A program made the translations under genes and the position numbers. A stretch of DNA of 64,000 bases, taken from NCBI GenBank assembly GCA_030427635.1, contig JAUIBA010000016.1, forward strand, positions 1 to 64,000, read 5' to 3'. This DNA comes from Bacteroidia bacterium. GTDB lineage: Bacteria; Bacteroidota; Bacteroidia; Chitinophagales; Chitinophagaceae. The notes beneath the pieces are model-generated. The model made no database searches. It was not told the DNA's origin and saw only the letters and a program-made list of their open reading frames with translations. Shown here piece by piece: positions 43,555 to 51,647 of this stretch; within the stretch, counting starts at the first letter, position 1, and the number at the start of each line of letters is the position of its first letter.

Positions 43555-43726
43555 AAGGTGAAATATGTTTTATATTACGTAGTATGCAATATTAGTTCAT
43601 TTTATTATTGGTTTAATCCTGCTGAAAGTTGTTTTTTCGTTTTTTTTGGTGCAAAGCCTTGCCAGTCACTTTACCCCACTTATTGCCATATTGGTCTCAT
43701 CTTCGTGACATTCCAATCCAAATCAG

Positions 43727-43734
43727 TAATTTTG
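43727..43734 (+). promoter_or_regulatory. -7 promoter element for hpd (TAATTTTG)
   Basis: TAnnTTTG match 45 bases before ATG 43780, inside the 225-base gap between the divergent giant gene and hpd. Confidence 0.5.
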
Positions 43735-43779
43735 CTTTGTTTTTTCGATTATTTATTCAGAAAATATTTAATAAAGGTC

Positions 43780-44910
43780 ATGGACACACTTACAGTAAGC
43801 CAGAAGATGCTGCAGGCAAAAGATTTCCTTCCTATAAACGGAACGGACTATGTTGAGTTTTATGTTGGCAATGCCAAACAGGCTGCCCATTATTATAAAA
43901 CAGCCTTTGGCTTTCAGTCTGTCGCTTATGCAGGTCCTGAAACCGGAGTACGCGACCGTGCATCTTATGTATTGCAGCAAGGTAAAATACGCTTTGTACT
44001 TACTACAGCCCTAAAGTCAGAACATCCCGTATCAGAACATGTAAAAAAGCATGGCGATGGCGTTAAAGTACTGGCACTGTGGGTAGATGATGCATACAAA
44101 GCATATGAAGAAACTACCAGCCGTGGTGGTAAATCTTATCTGGAGCCGGTTACACTTACCGATGAGCATGGTGAGGTGCGTATGAGTGGTATCTATACTT
44201 ATGGTGAGACCGTGCATATGTTCATTGAGCGCAAAAACTACAACGGTATCTTTATGCCGGGTTATAAAGAGTGGAAAAGCGACTATGCACCCACAGATAC
44301 CGGACTCCTTTATGTAGACCATTGTGTAGGAAATGTAGGCTGGAACCGTATGAACCCTACCATTCAGTGGTATGAAGATGTAATGGGTTTTGTAAATATT
44401 CTGTCTTTTGATGATAAGCAGATTAACACTGAATACTCAGCACTTATGAGTAAAGTGATGAGTAATGGTAATGGTTACGTAAAATTCCCAATCAACGAGC
44501 CTGCAGAAGGTAAGAAGAAGTCGCAGATAGAAGAATATCTTGACTTTTATGAGGGCGAAGGAGTACAGCACGTAGCAATAGCTACTGCCGATATAGTTAA
44601 AACGGTTCGCGAACTTAAAGCACGTGGTGTAGAGTTTCTTGATGCACCGCCCAATGCATATTATGAAGATTTGCCAAACCGTGTAGGTACTATAGAAGAG
44701 GATATAGCGCCGCTTCAGGAGTTGGGTATTCTTGTAGACAGTGATGAAGAAGGCTACCTGCTGCAGTTGTTTACCAAGCCGGTTGAAGATCGTCCAACCC
44801 TGTTTTTTGAAATCATACAGCGCAAGGGTGCAAAGAGTTTTGGAGCAGGTAACTTTAAAGCTTTGTTTGAGTCAATAGAGCGCGAGCAGGCCAGAAGAGG
44901 TAATTTGTAA
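43780..44910 (+). CDS. hpd: 4-hydroxyphenylpyruvate dioxygenase
   Basis: A 376-residue iron(II) enzyme of tyrosine breakdown that turns 4-hydroxyphenylpyruvate into homogentisate. It has the two VOC-type halves. Iron ligands can be read as His in VDHCVGNVGWNRM, His in GVQHVAIATADIV, and Glu in FFEIIQRKGAKSFGAGNFKALFESIE; the last stretch is the C-terminal helix that gates the active site. The N-terminal half begins FLPINGTDYVEFYVGNAKQAAHYYKTAFGFQ. The frame opens 222 bases earlier at 43558, but only ATG 43780 gives the family length. Other genes of the homogentisate pathway are not next to it. A strong terminator follows. Confidence 0.96.
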   Translation: MDTLTVSQKMLQAKDFLPINGTDYVEFYVGNAKQAAHYYKTAFGFQSVAYAGPETGVRDRASYVLQQGKIRFVLTTALKSEHPVSEHVKKHGDGVKVLALWVDDAYKAYEETTSRGGKSYLEPVTLTDEHGEVRMSGIYTYGETVHMFIERKNYNGIFMPGYKEWKSDYAPTDTGLLYVDHCVGNVGWNRMNPTIQWYEDVMGFVNILSFDDKQINTEYSALMSKVMSNGNGYVKFPINEPAEGKKKSQIEEYLDFYEGEGVQHVAIATADIVKTVRELKARGVEFLDAPPNAYYEDLPNRVGTIEEDIAPLQELGILVDSDEEGYLLQLFTKPVEDRPTLFFEIIQRKGAKSFGAGNFKALFESIEREQARRGNL

Positions 44911-44945
44911 ATGTGTATTGTAGCTGTCTGGTTACAGTATTTTCA

Positions 44946-44979
44946 TATAGAGGCAGGACTTTAGTCCTGCCTCTATATT
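44946..44979 (+). terminator. Rho-independent-type hairpin after hpd
   Basis: 16-bp stem (44946-44961 with 44964-44979), tight 2-base loop, then TGTT. Confidence 0.8.
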
Positions 44980-45093
44980 GTTAGCAGCCCGTTACTGCGT
45001 GCTTTTTTTGTTGCATTACTAAGTTGTGCGCTTATCTTTATATTCTATTAACGGTTTATTCTGCATTAGCGCAGGTAAAAACGAATCCTTAGC

Positions 45094-45468
45094 ATGATAT
45101 CTACCGAAGACAGGTACGAATACATAGACCTTACATACCTTATTAATGTAGCCGAGGGTGATGAATCCTTTGTAGAGGAAACTATTAATACATATCTTGT
45201 TTCCATACCTCATGAAATGAATGAGTTAAAAGTTGCCATCAGCACGGGTAATTGTGACCAGGCGGCGTTTCATGCCCATACACTAAAAGGAGCATTTAAT
45301 TTTGTAGGTGCATCCCGTTTGGCCGACATGTGCAGCACGCTCGAAGATTGCTGTCATACAGAGGATAAAAAGGGTAAGGTGCCGGAGATTATAGAACAGA
45401 TAGAGCCGCTGGCAGCCAGGGCTACAGCAGAGTTACATACTGTTTTGTACCGCATGAAACACGATTAA
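45094..45468 (+). CDS. HPt (histidine phosphotransfer) domain protein
   Basis: A 124-residue four-helix protein that relays phosphate between histidine kinases and response regulators. The HPt signature is AAFHAHTLKGAFNFVGASRLADMCSTLEDCC, with the phosphorylated His at about residue 62 (H-T-L-K-G). The first helix (YLINVAEGDESFVEETINTYL) and last helix (IEPLAARATAELHTVLYRM) also fit. No kinase or receiver domain is encoded beside it; the next gene, 48 bases on, is a membrane LuxR-type regulator without a receiver. The partners must lie elsewhere, perhaps a hybrid kinase. Confidence 0.9.
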   Translation: MISTEDRYEYIDLTYLINVAEGDESFVEETINTYLVSIPHEMNELKVAISTGNCDQAAFHAHTLKGAFNFVGASRLADMCSTLEDCCHTEDKKGKVPEIIEQIEPLAARATAELHTVLYRMKHD

Positions 45469-45498
45469 CATCTGTTCCGCTATACAGATAATATATAA

Positions 45499-45506
45499 TA
45501 ATTTTG
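45499..45506 (+). promoter_or_regulatory. -7 promoter element for the LuxR-type gene (TAATTTTG)
   Basis: TAnnTTTG match 9 bases before ATG 45516, so the regulator can be made independently of the HPt gene. Confidence 0.55.
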
Positions 45507-45515
45507 TGGCTTTGC

Positions 45516-45998
45516 ATGGCATTAAAAACCATACATAAACATACCATTATATATGGTGTTTCGTTGGCTGCGCTGGCTTTACTGCTTCAGTGGCTGCAAT
45601 GGCGTTTTGTTATTGTGCAGCATTCCTATGAGATATTTATTGGTGTTATTGCACTCCTGTTTACCATGCTTGGGGTATGGCTGGCACTAAGACTGATGAA
45701 GCCGGCTAAAGAAACCATTGTTGTAGAACGAGAGGTTATTATAACAAAAGAGGTCCCCGCTTCATCTCCGGCAATAGTACCTGCGGAAAAAGTACTGGAG
45801 TCAACTGGTATCAGCAGTCGTGAGCTGGAAGTGCTACAGCTTATGGCGAGGGGTATGAGTAATCAGGAAATAGCAGAAAATCTGTATGTATCACTCAACA
45901 CTGTGAAAACGCATGTATCCAATATTTTTATCAAGCTGGATGTTAAACGTCGTACTCAGGCAGTAGAACAGGCCAGAAAAACAGGACTGATAGAGTAA
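45516..45998 (+). CDS. Membrane-anchored LuxR-family HTH regulator
   Basis: A 160-residue protein with two predicted transmembrane helices at the N-terminus (TIIYGVSLAALALLLQWLQW and YEIFIGVIALLFTMLGVWLAL). A charged linker follows (KPAKETIVVEREVIITKEVPASS), then a GerE/LuxR helix-turn-helix (ISSRELEVLQLMARGMSNQEIAENLYVSLNTVKTHVSNIFIKLDVKRRTQAVEQARKTG, ~100-158). There is no receiver or ligand domain, so any signal would have to come through the membrane part or a partner. ATG 45516 is preferred over TTG 45504. Its position after an HPt gene hints at a common pathway. Confidence 0.88.
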   Translation: MALKTIHKHTIIYGVSLAALALLLQWLQWRFVIVQHSYEIFIGVIALLFTMLGVWLALRLMKPAKETIVVEREVIITKEVPASSPAIVPAEKVLESTGISSRELEVLQLMARGMSNQEIAENLYVSLNTVKTHVSNIFIKLDVKRRTQAVEQARKTGLIE

Positions 45999-46107
45999 TT
46001 CTATCCCTCTTACGGGTGAAAAAGTGCCACATAGCATCAAAATCACCCTTTAGTATGAATGGCTCGTACCATTGCCACCTCATATTTGCACCACAAAACA
46101 AAATGTT

Positions 46108-46641
46108 ATGAAGAAAATAATTATTATTTGTGGCCTTATATCAGGCACTGTTGTATCTGTCTCCATGGCCATTGGTATGTCTATGTGTGCCAGCAACCCC
46201 GACTATGAGGGTAGTATGATAGTAGGCTATGCCTCTATGGTACTGGCATTCTCACTCATATTTGTTGGTGTGAAAAATTACAGGGACAAGCATAATGATG
46301 GTGCTATCACTTTTGGTAAGGCATTCAGCATAGGTGCATACATAGCACTGATAGCATCTACTATTTATGTGGCTACGTGGGCAGTGGAATATAACTTCTT
46401 TATGCCAGACTTTATGGATAAGTATACTGCACATATGGCATCTGAGGCACAGAAAGCCGGAATATCGGGGCAGGGCCTGAAAGAAAAGCTGAAGCAGATA
46501 GAAAAATATAAGGAGATGTATAAAAATCCCATATATTTTACCTTGATGACTTACACTGAAATATTGCCTGTAGGTATTCTGGTAAGTCTCGTAGCAGCGG
46601 CAATACTGCGAAAAAAGCCGGCACAAAAATATGCTGCCTGA
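46108..46641 (+). CDS. DUF4199 membrane protein
   Basis: A 177-residue inner-membrane protein with four helices: near 3-25 (IIIICGLISGTVVSVSMAIGM), 35-55 (MIVGYASMVLAFSLIFVGV), 65-90 (GKAFSIGAYIALIASTIYVATWAVEYNFFM) and 145-168 (LMTYTEILPVGILVSLVAAAIL). The motif FVGVKNYRDKHNDGAITFGKAF between helices 2 and 3 is characteristic of DUF4199, a Bacteroidota family of unknown function. A helical loop rich in Lys and Glu precedes the last helix. ATG 46108 is chosen over ATG 46072 because it starts directly before helix 1. Confidence 0.88.
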   Translation: MKKIIIICGLISGTVVSVSMAIGMSMCASNPDYEGSMIVGYASMVLAFSLIFVGVKNYRDKHNDGAITFGKAFSIGAYIALIASTIYVATWAVEYNFFMPDFMDKYTAHMASEAQKAGISGQGLKEKLKQIEKYKEMYKNPIYFTLMTYTEILPVGILVSLVAAAILRKKPAQKYAA

Positions 46642-46652
46642 TGATATTAGGG

Positions 46653-46688
46653 AATAAAGGTGAGCAATCAGTATTGCTCACCTTTATT
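46653..46688. terminator. Bidirectional terminator between DUF4199 and purC
   Basis: 16-bp perfect stem (46653-46668 with 46673-46688), A/T-rich on both sides. Confidence 0.9.
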
Positions 46689-46717
46689 ATATAGTGCATT
46701 ATTTATTCACCGTTTTA

Positions 46718-47638
46718 CTATGGCAGCTGCTTCAGTACTTCTTCCAGCTTAGCCTGCTGCTCAGCATAATTCATATCATGCTTATGGAAGGTCTTACCTG
46801 TTACCATTTCAAACAGCTCAATGTAGCGCTCAGAAACACGGCCTATCACTTCTTCTGTCATTTCAGGTATCTGCTGTCCTTCCTGTCCCTGGAAGCCGTT
46901 TTCCATCAGCCACTCGCGCACAAACTCTTTAGACAGCTGTTTCTGCTGCTCGCCTTTTCTCTGACGCTCATCAAAACCTTCTATGTAGAAGTAGCGGGAT
47001 GAATCAGGAGTGTGTATTTCGTCTATCAGATAGATTTTACCATCTATATGGCCAAACTCATATTTGGTATCAACGAGTATCAATCCGCGCTCTTTTGCAA
47101 TTTCGCGACCACGCTCAAACAGTGCAAGTGTGTATTTTTCCAGCTGCTCATATTCCTTTTCAGGAATAAGCCCTGTTGCAATGATCTCCTCGCGTGATAT
47201 ATCTTCATCATGTCCCTCATGCGCTTTTGTAGTAGGGGTGATGATGGGCTTTTCAAAGAAATCGTTCTCTTTCATTCCCTCAGGCAATGGTACACCGCAC
47301 AGTTCGCGTTTGCCGCTCTTGTAAGTGCGCCATGCATGGCCTGTCAGGTTGCCGCGAACTACCATTTCTATAGGATATGTTTCGCATTTATAACCAATGG
47401 TCACATTGGGCAGTGGAACATTAATCATCCAGTTTGGCACGATGTCTTTTGTGGCATCAAGAAACTGGGCTGCAATCTGGTTCAGCACCTGTCCCTTATA
47501 TGGGATGGGGCGGGGGAGTACTACGTCGAATGCGGAAATGCGGTCACTTACCAGCATCACGATATACTTATCGTTGATGGTATAAACGTCACGCACTTTT
47601 CCTTTATAGAAATTAGTCTGGCCAGGTAGTTGCATCAT
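46718..47638 (-). CDS. purC: SAICAR synthetase (purine biosynthesis)
   Basis: A 306-residue phosphoribosylaminoimidazole-succinocarboxamide synthase, the ATP-dependent enzyme that joins CAIR to aspartate in de novo purine synthesis. Motifs: [47 protein letters not shown] (ATP site), [25 protein letters not shown] and [16 protein letters not shown] (active-site Asp and SSR). The length fits the longer, eukaryotic/Bacteroidota-like form. Two adjacent ATG codons (47638, 47635) are possible. A -7 element lies 41 bases upstream. Confidence 0.96.
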   Translation of the reverse strand: MMQLPGQTNFYKGKVRDVYTINDKYIVMLVSDRISAFDVVLPRPIPYKGQVLNQIAAQFLDATKDIVPNWMINVPLPNVTIGYKCETYPIEMVVRGNLTGHAWRTYKSGKRELCGVPLPEGMKENDFFEKPIITPTTKAHEGHDEDISREEIIATGLIPEKEYEQLEKYTLALFERGREIAKERGLILVDTKYEFGHIDGKIYLIDEIHTPDSSRYFYIEGFDERQRKGEQQKQLSKEFVREWLMENGFQGQEGQQIPEMTEEVIGRVSERYIELFEMVTGKTFHKHDMNYAEQQAKLEEVLKQLP

Positions 47639-47679
47639 AGTTTGCTTATTTTTAGCGTGTATGAAAATAAAAAGGAGTG

Positions 47680-47687
47680 CAAAGATA
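47680..47687 (-). promoter_or_regulatory. -7 promoter element for purC (TATCTTTG)
   Basis: TAnnTTTG on the minus strand, 41 bases before the purC ATG. Confidence 0.5.
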
Positions 47688-47913
47688 GGGGGATTTGATA
47701 TTCGAAACTTATTTGTATTGATATAGCCTATCTCTATTCTGTAACGTTATGAGAATCATAACATTTTCATGTATTTCAGTTCTCTCTTGCTATGTTTTAC
47801 CGGTATAATATATCTCGTCATTGATGCGGGTATGATGAGGGGTTGCCTGCTGTGTGATATATGTCACTGAATACGTCTTGTGTAGTTGTGAAATTTGTAG
47901 AAAAACAAACACA

Positions 47914-48624
47914 ATGGAAAACACAGAACAGATAAACACAATGCCCCGTATAGGCGACAAAGCACCTGCATTCAAAGCCGTAACTACTCAGGGAGAAATC
48001 AACTTCCCCGCCGACTATGCCGGTAAGTGGGTGATACTCTTCAGTCATCCTGCAGACTTTACTCCTGTATGTACCTCCGAGTTCATGACGTTTGCACATA
48101 TGGAGCCGGAGTTTAATGCGCTTAACTGCAGTCTGGTAGGGCTGTCGGTAGATGGGCTGTACAGTCATATAGCATGGCTGCGTACCATAAAGGAGAAGAT
48201 TGAGTATAAGGGAATGAAAGATATAGAGGTGACATTCCCGCTTATAGAAGACATAACTATGGATGTAGCTAAGAAGTATGGCATGATACAGCCGGGCGAA
48301 AGCTCTACCAAAGCTGTGCGTGCAGTATTCTTCATAGACCCCGCCGGTACTATACGGGCTATGATTTACTATCCGCTGTCTATGGGCAGGAACTTTGATG
48401 AAATTAAGCGCGCACTCATAGCTATGCAGGCCGCAGATAAGTATGCAATAGCTACTCCTGCCGACTGGAAGCCGGGCGATGATGTGATTATACCCACTGC
48501 CGGCTCCTGCGGTGTGGCAAAAGAGCGTATGGAGAACAAAGACGAAATGACATGCCACGACTGGTTTTTCTGCACAAAGCCACTGGCAAAGGAAAAAATA
48601 GATGCACTGGGCACTACAGCGTAA
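47914..48624 (+). CDS. Peroxiredoxin (Prx6/AhpC-TSA type)
   Basis: A 236-residue thiol peroxidase. The peroxidatic Cys is at about residue 53 in FSHPADFTPVCTSEF, with the Pro/Thr/Arg environment of the family. The long C-terminal half (YPLSMGRNFDEIKRALIAMQAADKYAIATPADWKPGDDVII) is that of the Prx6 group. Additional Cys residues in GSCGVAK, MTCHDWF and FCTKP near the end might act as resolving thiols, as in archaeal and some bacterial Prx6 homologues. ATG 47914 begins the proper N-terminus (MENTEQINTMPRIGDKAPAF). It reduces peroxides with electrons from a thiol partner. A terminator follows. Confidence 0.93.
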   Translation: MENTEQINTMPRIGDKAPAFKAVTTQGEINFPADYAGKWVILFSHPADFTPVCTSEFMTFAHMEPEFNALNCSLVGLSVDGLYSHIAWLRTIKEKIEYKGMKDIEVTFPLIEDITMDVAKKYGMIQPGESSTKAVRAVFFIDPAGTIRAMIYYPLSMGRNFDEIKRALIAMQAADKYAIATPADWKPGDDVIIPTAGSCGVAKERMENKDEMTCHDWFFCTKPLAKEKIDALGTTA

Positions 48625-48660
48625 TTACAGCTCACGGGAATGGGTGGTAATGTTGATGAG

Positions 48661-48691
48661 GTTGCCTCGCTTATGCGGGGCAGCTTTTTTG
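48661..48691 (+). terminator. Rho-independent terminator after the peroxiredoxin gene
   Basis: Stem GTTGCCTCGC (48661-48670) with GCGGGGCAGC (48675-48684, G-T wobbles), then a run of T. Confidence 0.85.
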
Positions 48692-48798
48692 TTTTGATAC
48701 TTTATTCAAAAAAAATCCGGAAAAACTGGTTACATAGTTGCGGATAGTTCATTAATGATGATAGAAGCATTATTCACGTTTTCAAAACCATTCATGCT

Positions 48799-49740
48799 AT
48801 GATGTACCGTACCGTAATAACAATGATATGCCTGGTAACACTACTTACAGCAACAGGAAATGTAAATGCTCAGCAGAGTGCCGACCCCGGGGTGCCGGAT
48901 ACCTATCGTACTGAGGCTGCCGTAACGCGGGAGTGGCAATGGCCACGTACGGATAACGGAGTTTATGGTAGTCTGCCTGCCAGAGCCAATGTGGAGCAAC
49001 CATTGTCATGGGAGCCATTAAGGGGGGATGATATTATGTGGCACAAAAGAGTATGGAGGGAGGTAAATGTACTGGAGCTGCAGAATGCTGCCTTGCGGTA
49101 TGCGGGTGATGAACATACCGGTGGTGGTATGTTCATAGAGATACTGATGGATGCCATAAGCCGGGGAAAGGTGACGGCATATAATACGGTTGATGACCGC
49201 TTTACAACCATACTGAGCAGGGAAGAACTGCATGATATGGTAGTGGGTAAGCCCGATACAGAGGAGGTGTACGAGCTGGATGGGACATCGGTTATAAGAA
49301 TAATAGAACATAGTTTTAATCCGGCTACGGTTACTAAATACAGGGTGATGGAAGACTGGATGGTGGATCGTAATACCGGCCGTATGGTGGTACGACTGGT
49401 AGGTATAGCTCCGGTGAGGGATGTGTATGGGGCAGATGGACAGTACCGTGGGCCACAGGCAATGTTCTGGTTATACTATCCTGCGGTGCGTGGCCTGCTG
49501 GCCAGGTATAAAGTAGCTACAGCCGGTAATGATGCGCTGCGGCCTACATGGGATGATTTTTTTGAAGGGCGCATGTTTTCTTCCCGCATTACCAAAGTGA
49601 GTAACATTCACGGGAGCTATCCCGGCTCATATGGGGAAAGCTTTGCCGAAAAAGGGCTTTCATCCATGGAAGCATTGTATGAGGGCCAGAGGGTAGCCGA
49701 TGGTATTAATGCCAGGGAGCAGGACATGTGGACCTACTAA
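48799..49740 (+). CDS. gldN: GldN-like type IX secretion component
   Basis: A 313-residue periplasmic protein with a signal peptide (MICLVTLLTATGNVNAQ). The pattern DDIMWHKRVWREVNVLELQNAALRYAGDE followed by MFIEILMDAISRGKVTAYNTVDDRFTTILSREEL is that of GldN/PorN, which with the lipoprotein GldK/PorK forms the ring of the T9SS. The later VMEDWMVDRNTGRMVVRLVGIAPVRDVYG and MFWLYYPAVRGLLARYKV also match. In most Bacteroidota it ends the gldKLMN operon; here no gldK, gldL or gldM is adjacent, so this is either a second copy or a displaced gene. Its own promoter is not obvious. Confidence 0.85.
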   Translation: MMYRTVITMICLVTLLTATGNVNAQQSADPGVPDTYRTEAAVTREWQWPRTDNGVYGSLPARANVEQPLSWEPLRGDDIMWHKRVWREVNVLELQNAALRYAGDEHTGGGMFIEILMDAISRGKVTAYNTVDDRFTTILSREELHDMVVGKPDTEEVYELDGTSVIRIIEHSFNPATVTKYRVMEDWMVDRNTGRMVVRLVGIAPVRDVYGADGQYRGPQAMFWLYYPAVRGLLARYKVATAGNDALRPTWDDFFEGRMFSSRITKVSNIHGSYPGSYGESFAEKGLSSMEALYEGQRVADGINAREQDMWTY

Positions 49741-49829
49741 TGGTCGTTGCTTTATACAGGTCACAGTATCGGTACTCATTATTGCGAGGGGGGCTGGTGC
49801 TGTGACTTTTTTTTATGGCTACTACATAA

Positions 49830-50945
49830 CTACTGTTCTTTAAAGAGTCTCAGGGGGGCGCGTATTGTATCATCGGTATCGGTGTCTTTTACTGTTTTTG
49901 TGCTAAGTGATATGCGGGTAGATGCATACTTGTCCTTCTTTCCGGTTATAACAATATCCCGGTGCAGCGGCAGTATAAACTGAAAGTTTCCATCGGCAGA
50001 TATGATAGTCTGTTCTTTGCCGCTATCGTCTTTCAGCGTGACAGTGACTCCTGTTATTGCCTCCTGTGTGTGCAGGTCTATAATGTTGCCTATAAGTACT
50101 ATCTGTGGCTGGTGTGGTATGTCAGTTGATGTTTTCTTTGTCTTCGCCTGCTTTATCTTATCTGTAGCCTGATGTGCAGTGGGTTCCGGAGATGCCGTGT
50201 CATTATTGACTGCCGGCTGTACTACAGGTGTGCTATGCAAATGGTGTGTACTATCGGTAACCGGAGAGGTAACTAATGTGTTGATGGTGCGCTGTTGCTT
50301 TTTACGGCTTTCAAACACTTTTACAATAGTAACAGTAGTAACTGTAAATATTGCCGCTGCTGCTGCAAAACGAAAGAACATGAATGGTATGGAGCGGAGC
50401 GGTTTCTGAACGCTCACCGTGGGTTGTGGCTGTTTATCCCATTCCTTCAGTTGCGCTTTTAGTTGCGCTCTTGTTTCGGCATGCTGTGTGGCTTTAAATG
50501 CCTGTGTTATTTCCTCGTCGGTAACAGGTATATCTGTATTGTGCAGCTCATCTTTTATGTCTGTATGTGAGGATAGGGTAATGGCAGCCAGTATATCTTT
50601 CTGCCATGCTACATCTTCACTAAACGATGCATTGCCAGCAGCCAGCAGATGTTGTGCCGAAGGGGTACTTTCTCCGGCACAATAGAGGGTAGCTATATGG
50701 CATATATAAGTAGTTCTGAGAGCAGCCATGTGTGCTGCAAATTCGGTAGCGTGTGGTATGTCATATTTACCGGCGAAGCCATATAGTTGAGTACACTGCT
50801 CATCTGCATCTATTATCAGTTCGTTGAATGATATCCAGAAAACATCACCGTCTGTAAGCAACTGCTGTAAGGCAGGTGCCTGTGCTGCCACCTCAGTAAG
50901 CGGTGGCAGGAACAGCTCTTGTAATATTTCCAGATCAGCCCTCAT
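49830..50945 (-). CDS. Membrane protein with C-terminal carboxypeptidase-regulatory-like domain, sigma-factor partner
   Basis: A 371-residue protein. The cytoplasmic part (1-190) is mainly helical and ends RAQLKAQLKEWDKQ. One transmembrane helix follows (FMFFRFAAAAAIFTVTTVTIV, ~197-217). The periplasmic side starts with a Thr/Pro/Ala-rich linker and ends in a beta-sandwich like CarboxypepD_reg (VLIGNIIDLHTQEAITGVTVTLKDDSGKEQTII, FQFILPLHRDIVITG). Its ATG overlaps the stop of the sigma gene by four bases, so translation is coupled. A role as anti-sigma or signal receiver is inferred from this. It converges with gldN; a weak hairpin with a T-run (49760-49815) lies between. Confidence 0.65.
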   Translation of the reverse strand: MRADLEILQELFLPPLTEVAAQAPALQQLLTDGDVFWISFNELIIDADEQCTQLYGFAGKYDIPHATEFAAHMAALRTTYICHIATLYCAGESTPSAQHLLAAGNASFSEDVAWQKDILAAITLSSHTDIKDELHNTDIPVTDEEITQAFKATQHAETRAQLKAQLKEWDKQPQPTVSVQKPLRSIPFMFFRFAAAAAIFTVTTVTIVKVFESRKKQQRTINTLVTSPVTDSTHHLHSTPVVQPAVNNDTASPEPTAHQATDKIKQAKTKKTSTDIPHQPQIVLIGNIIDLHTQEAITGVTVTLKDDSGKEQTIISADGNFQFILPLHRDIVITGKKDKYASTRISLSTKTVKDTDTDDTIRAPLRLFKEQ

Positions 50946-51547
50946 TTCTTTTTATTAAGGTAACTGTATGCAATTGTTTTTAACTTTTCCCGGCACAGGT
51001 AATTCTTATTCCTGGCTATCTGCTCATTACTGTAGCCAAAGTGAGCTGCAACCTGTTTCATAGACAGCCCTTTGTAGTGTACCAGCTGCAGCAGTTCATA
51101 GCAGTCGCCTTTATGCTTCATTGCTGCCAGCGCTTTTACTATAGCCTGTACCCGTTCTGTATTAATGTCCTCACCGGCAGGATGTAACCAGTCGGTGATA
51201 TGTTTATCATATTCCCCTGCTATGTATGACTCCTGCAGCGCTGCATTTCTGGCTTCCTGCCGTAGTTGCTGTAATAGCTGGTTACGACATACGGAGTTCA
51301 GATAGGTTTGCAGTGAGCAGGTGAGCTGCAATTGCCTGTCGCGACATTTTTCGTAAAGAACAATGAGTGCATCGTGATATATATCAGTGAGCTGGTGGCT
51401 ACCGGCAGTGGGGTATATACTATGCATGAATTTTATGCAGTACTCTCTGGTACGCTCCTGTATACATTTTAGCCATGCTGTATCTTCTGCCAGAAGTGTC
51501 AGCAGCTGATTGTCGGTATATGTATTACAGTCAGGAGAATGGCTCAT
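50942..51547 (-). CDS. Sigma-70-family (ECF-like) factor
   Basis: A 201-residue, rather diverged sigma factor. Region 2 is in LTDIYHDALIVLYEKCRDRQLQLTCSLQTYLNSVCRNQLLQQLRQ; region 4 in YELLQLVHYKGLSMKQVAAHFGYSNEQIARNKNYLCREKLK, where GLSMKQVAAHFGYSNEQIARNK is the helix-turn-helix. This looks like the group of small Chitinophagaceae sigma factors encoded with membrane partners. ATG 51547 is favoured over the GTG at 51607. It is transcribed away from the flavoenzyme gene, 100 bases apart, and overlaps its partner gene downstream. Confidence 0.8.
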   Translation of the reverse strand: MSHSPDCNTYTDNQLLTLLAEDTAWLKCIQERTREYCIKFMHSIYPTAGSHQLTDIYHDALIVLYEKCRDRQLQLTCSLQTYLNSVCRNQLLQQLRQEARNAALQESYIAGEYDKHITDWLHPAGEDINTERVQAIVKALAAMKHKGDCYELLQLVHYKGLSMKQVAAHFGYSNEQIARNKNYLCREKLKTIAYSYLNKKK

Positions 51548-51647
51548 GTACGGCAGGCGTATGTATGTAATATAGCGAATACTGCCTGTATGCTGTGCAT
51601 ATCCCACACTATTTTGTTAACTTCATCTATACTCATTTTACATTGTT

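Noticed and set aside
43558-43779. N-terminal extension of hpd from ATG 43558
   Set aside because: The extra 74 residues have no similarity to the family, contain many aromatic residues from AT-rich leader DNA, and a -7 element lies inside them.
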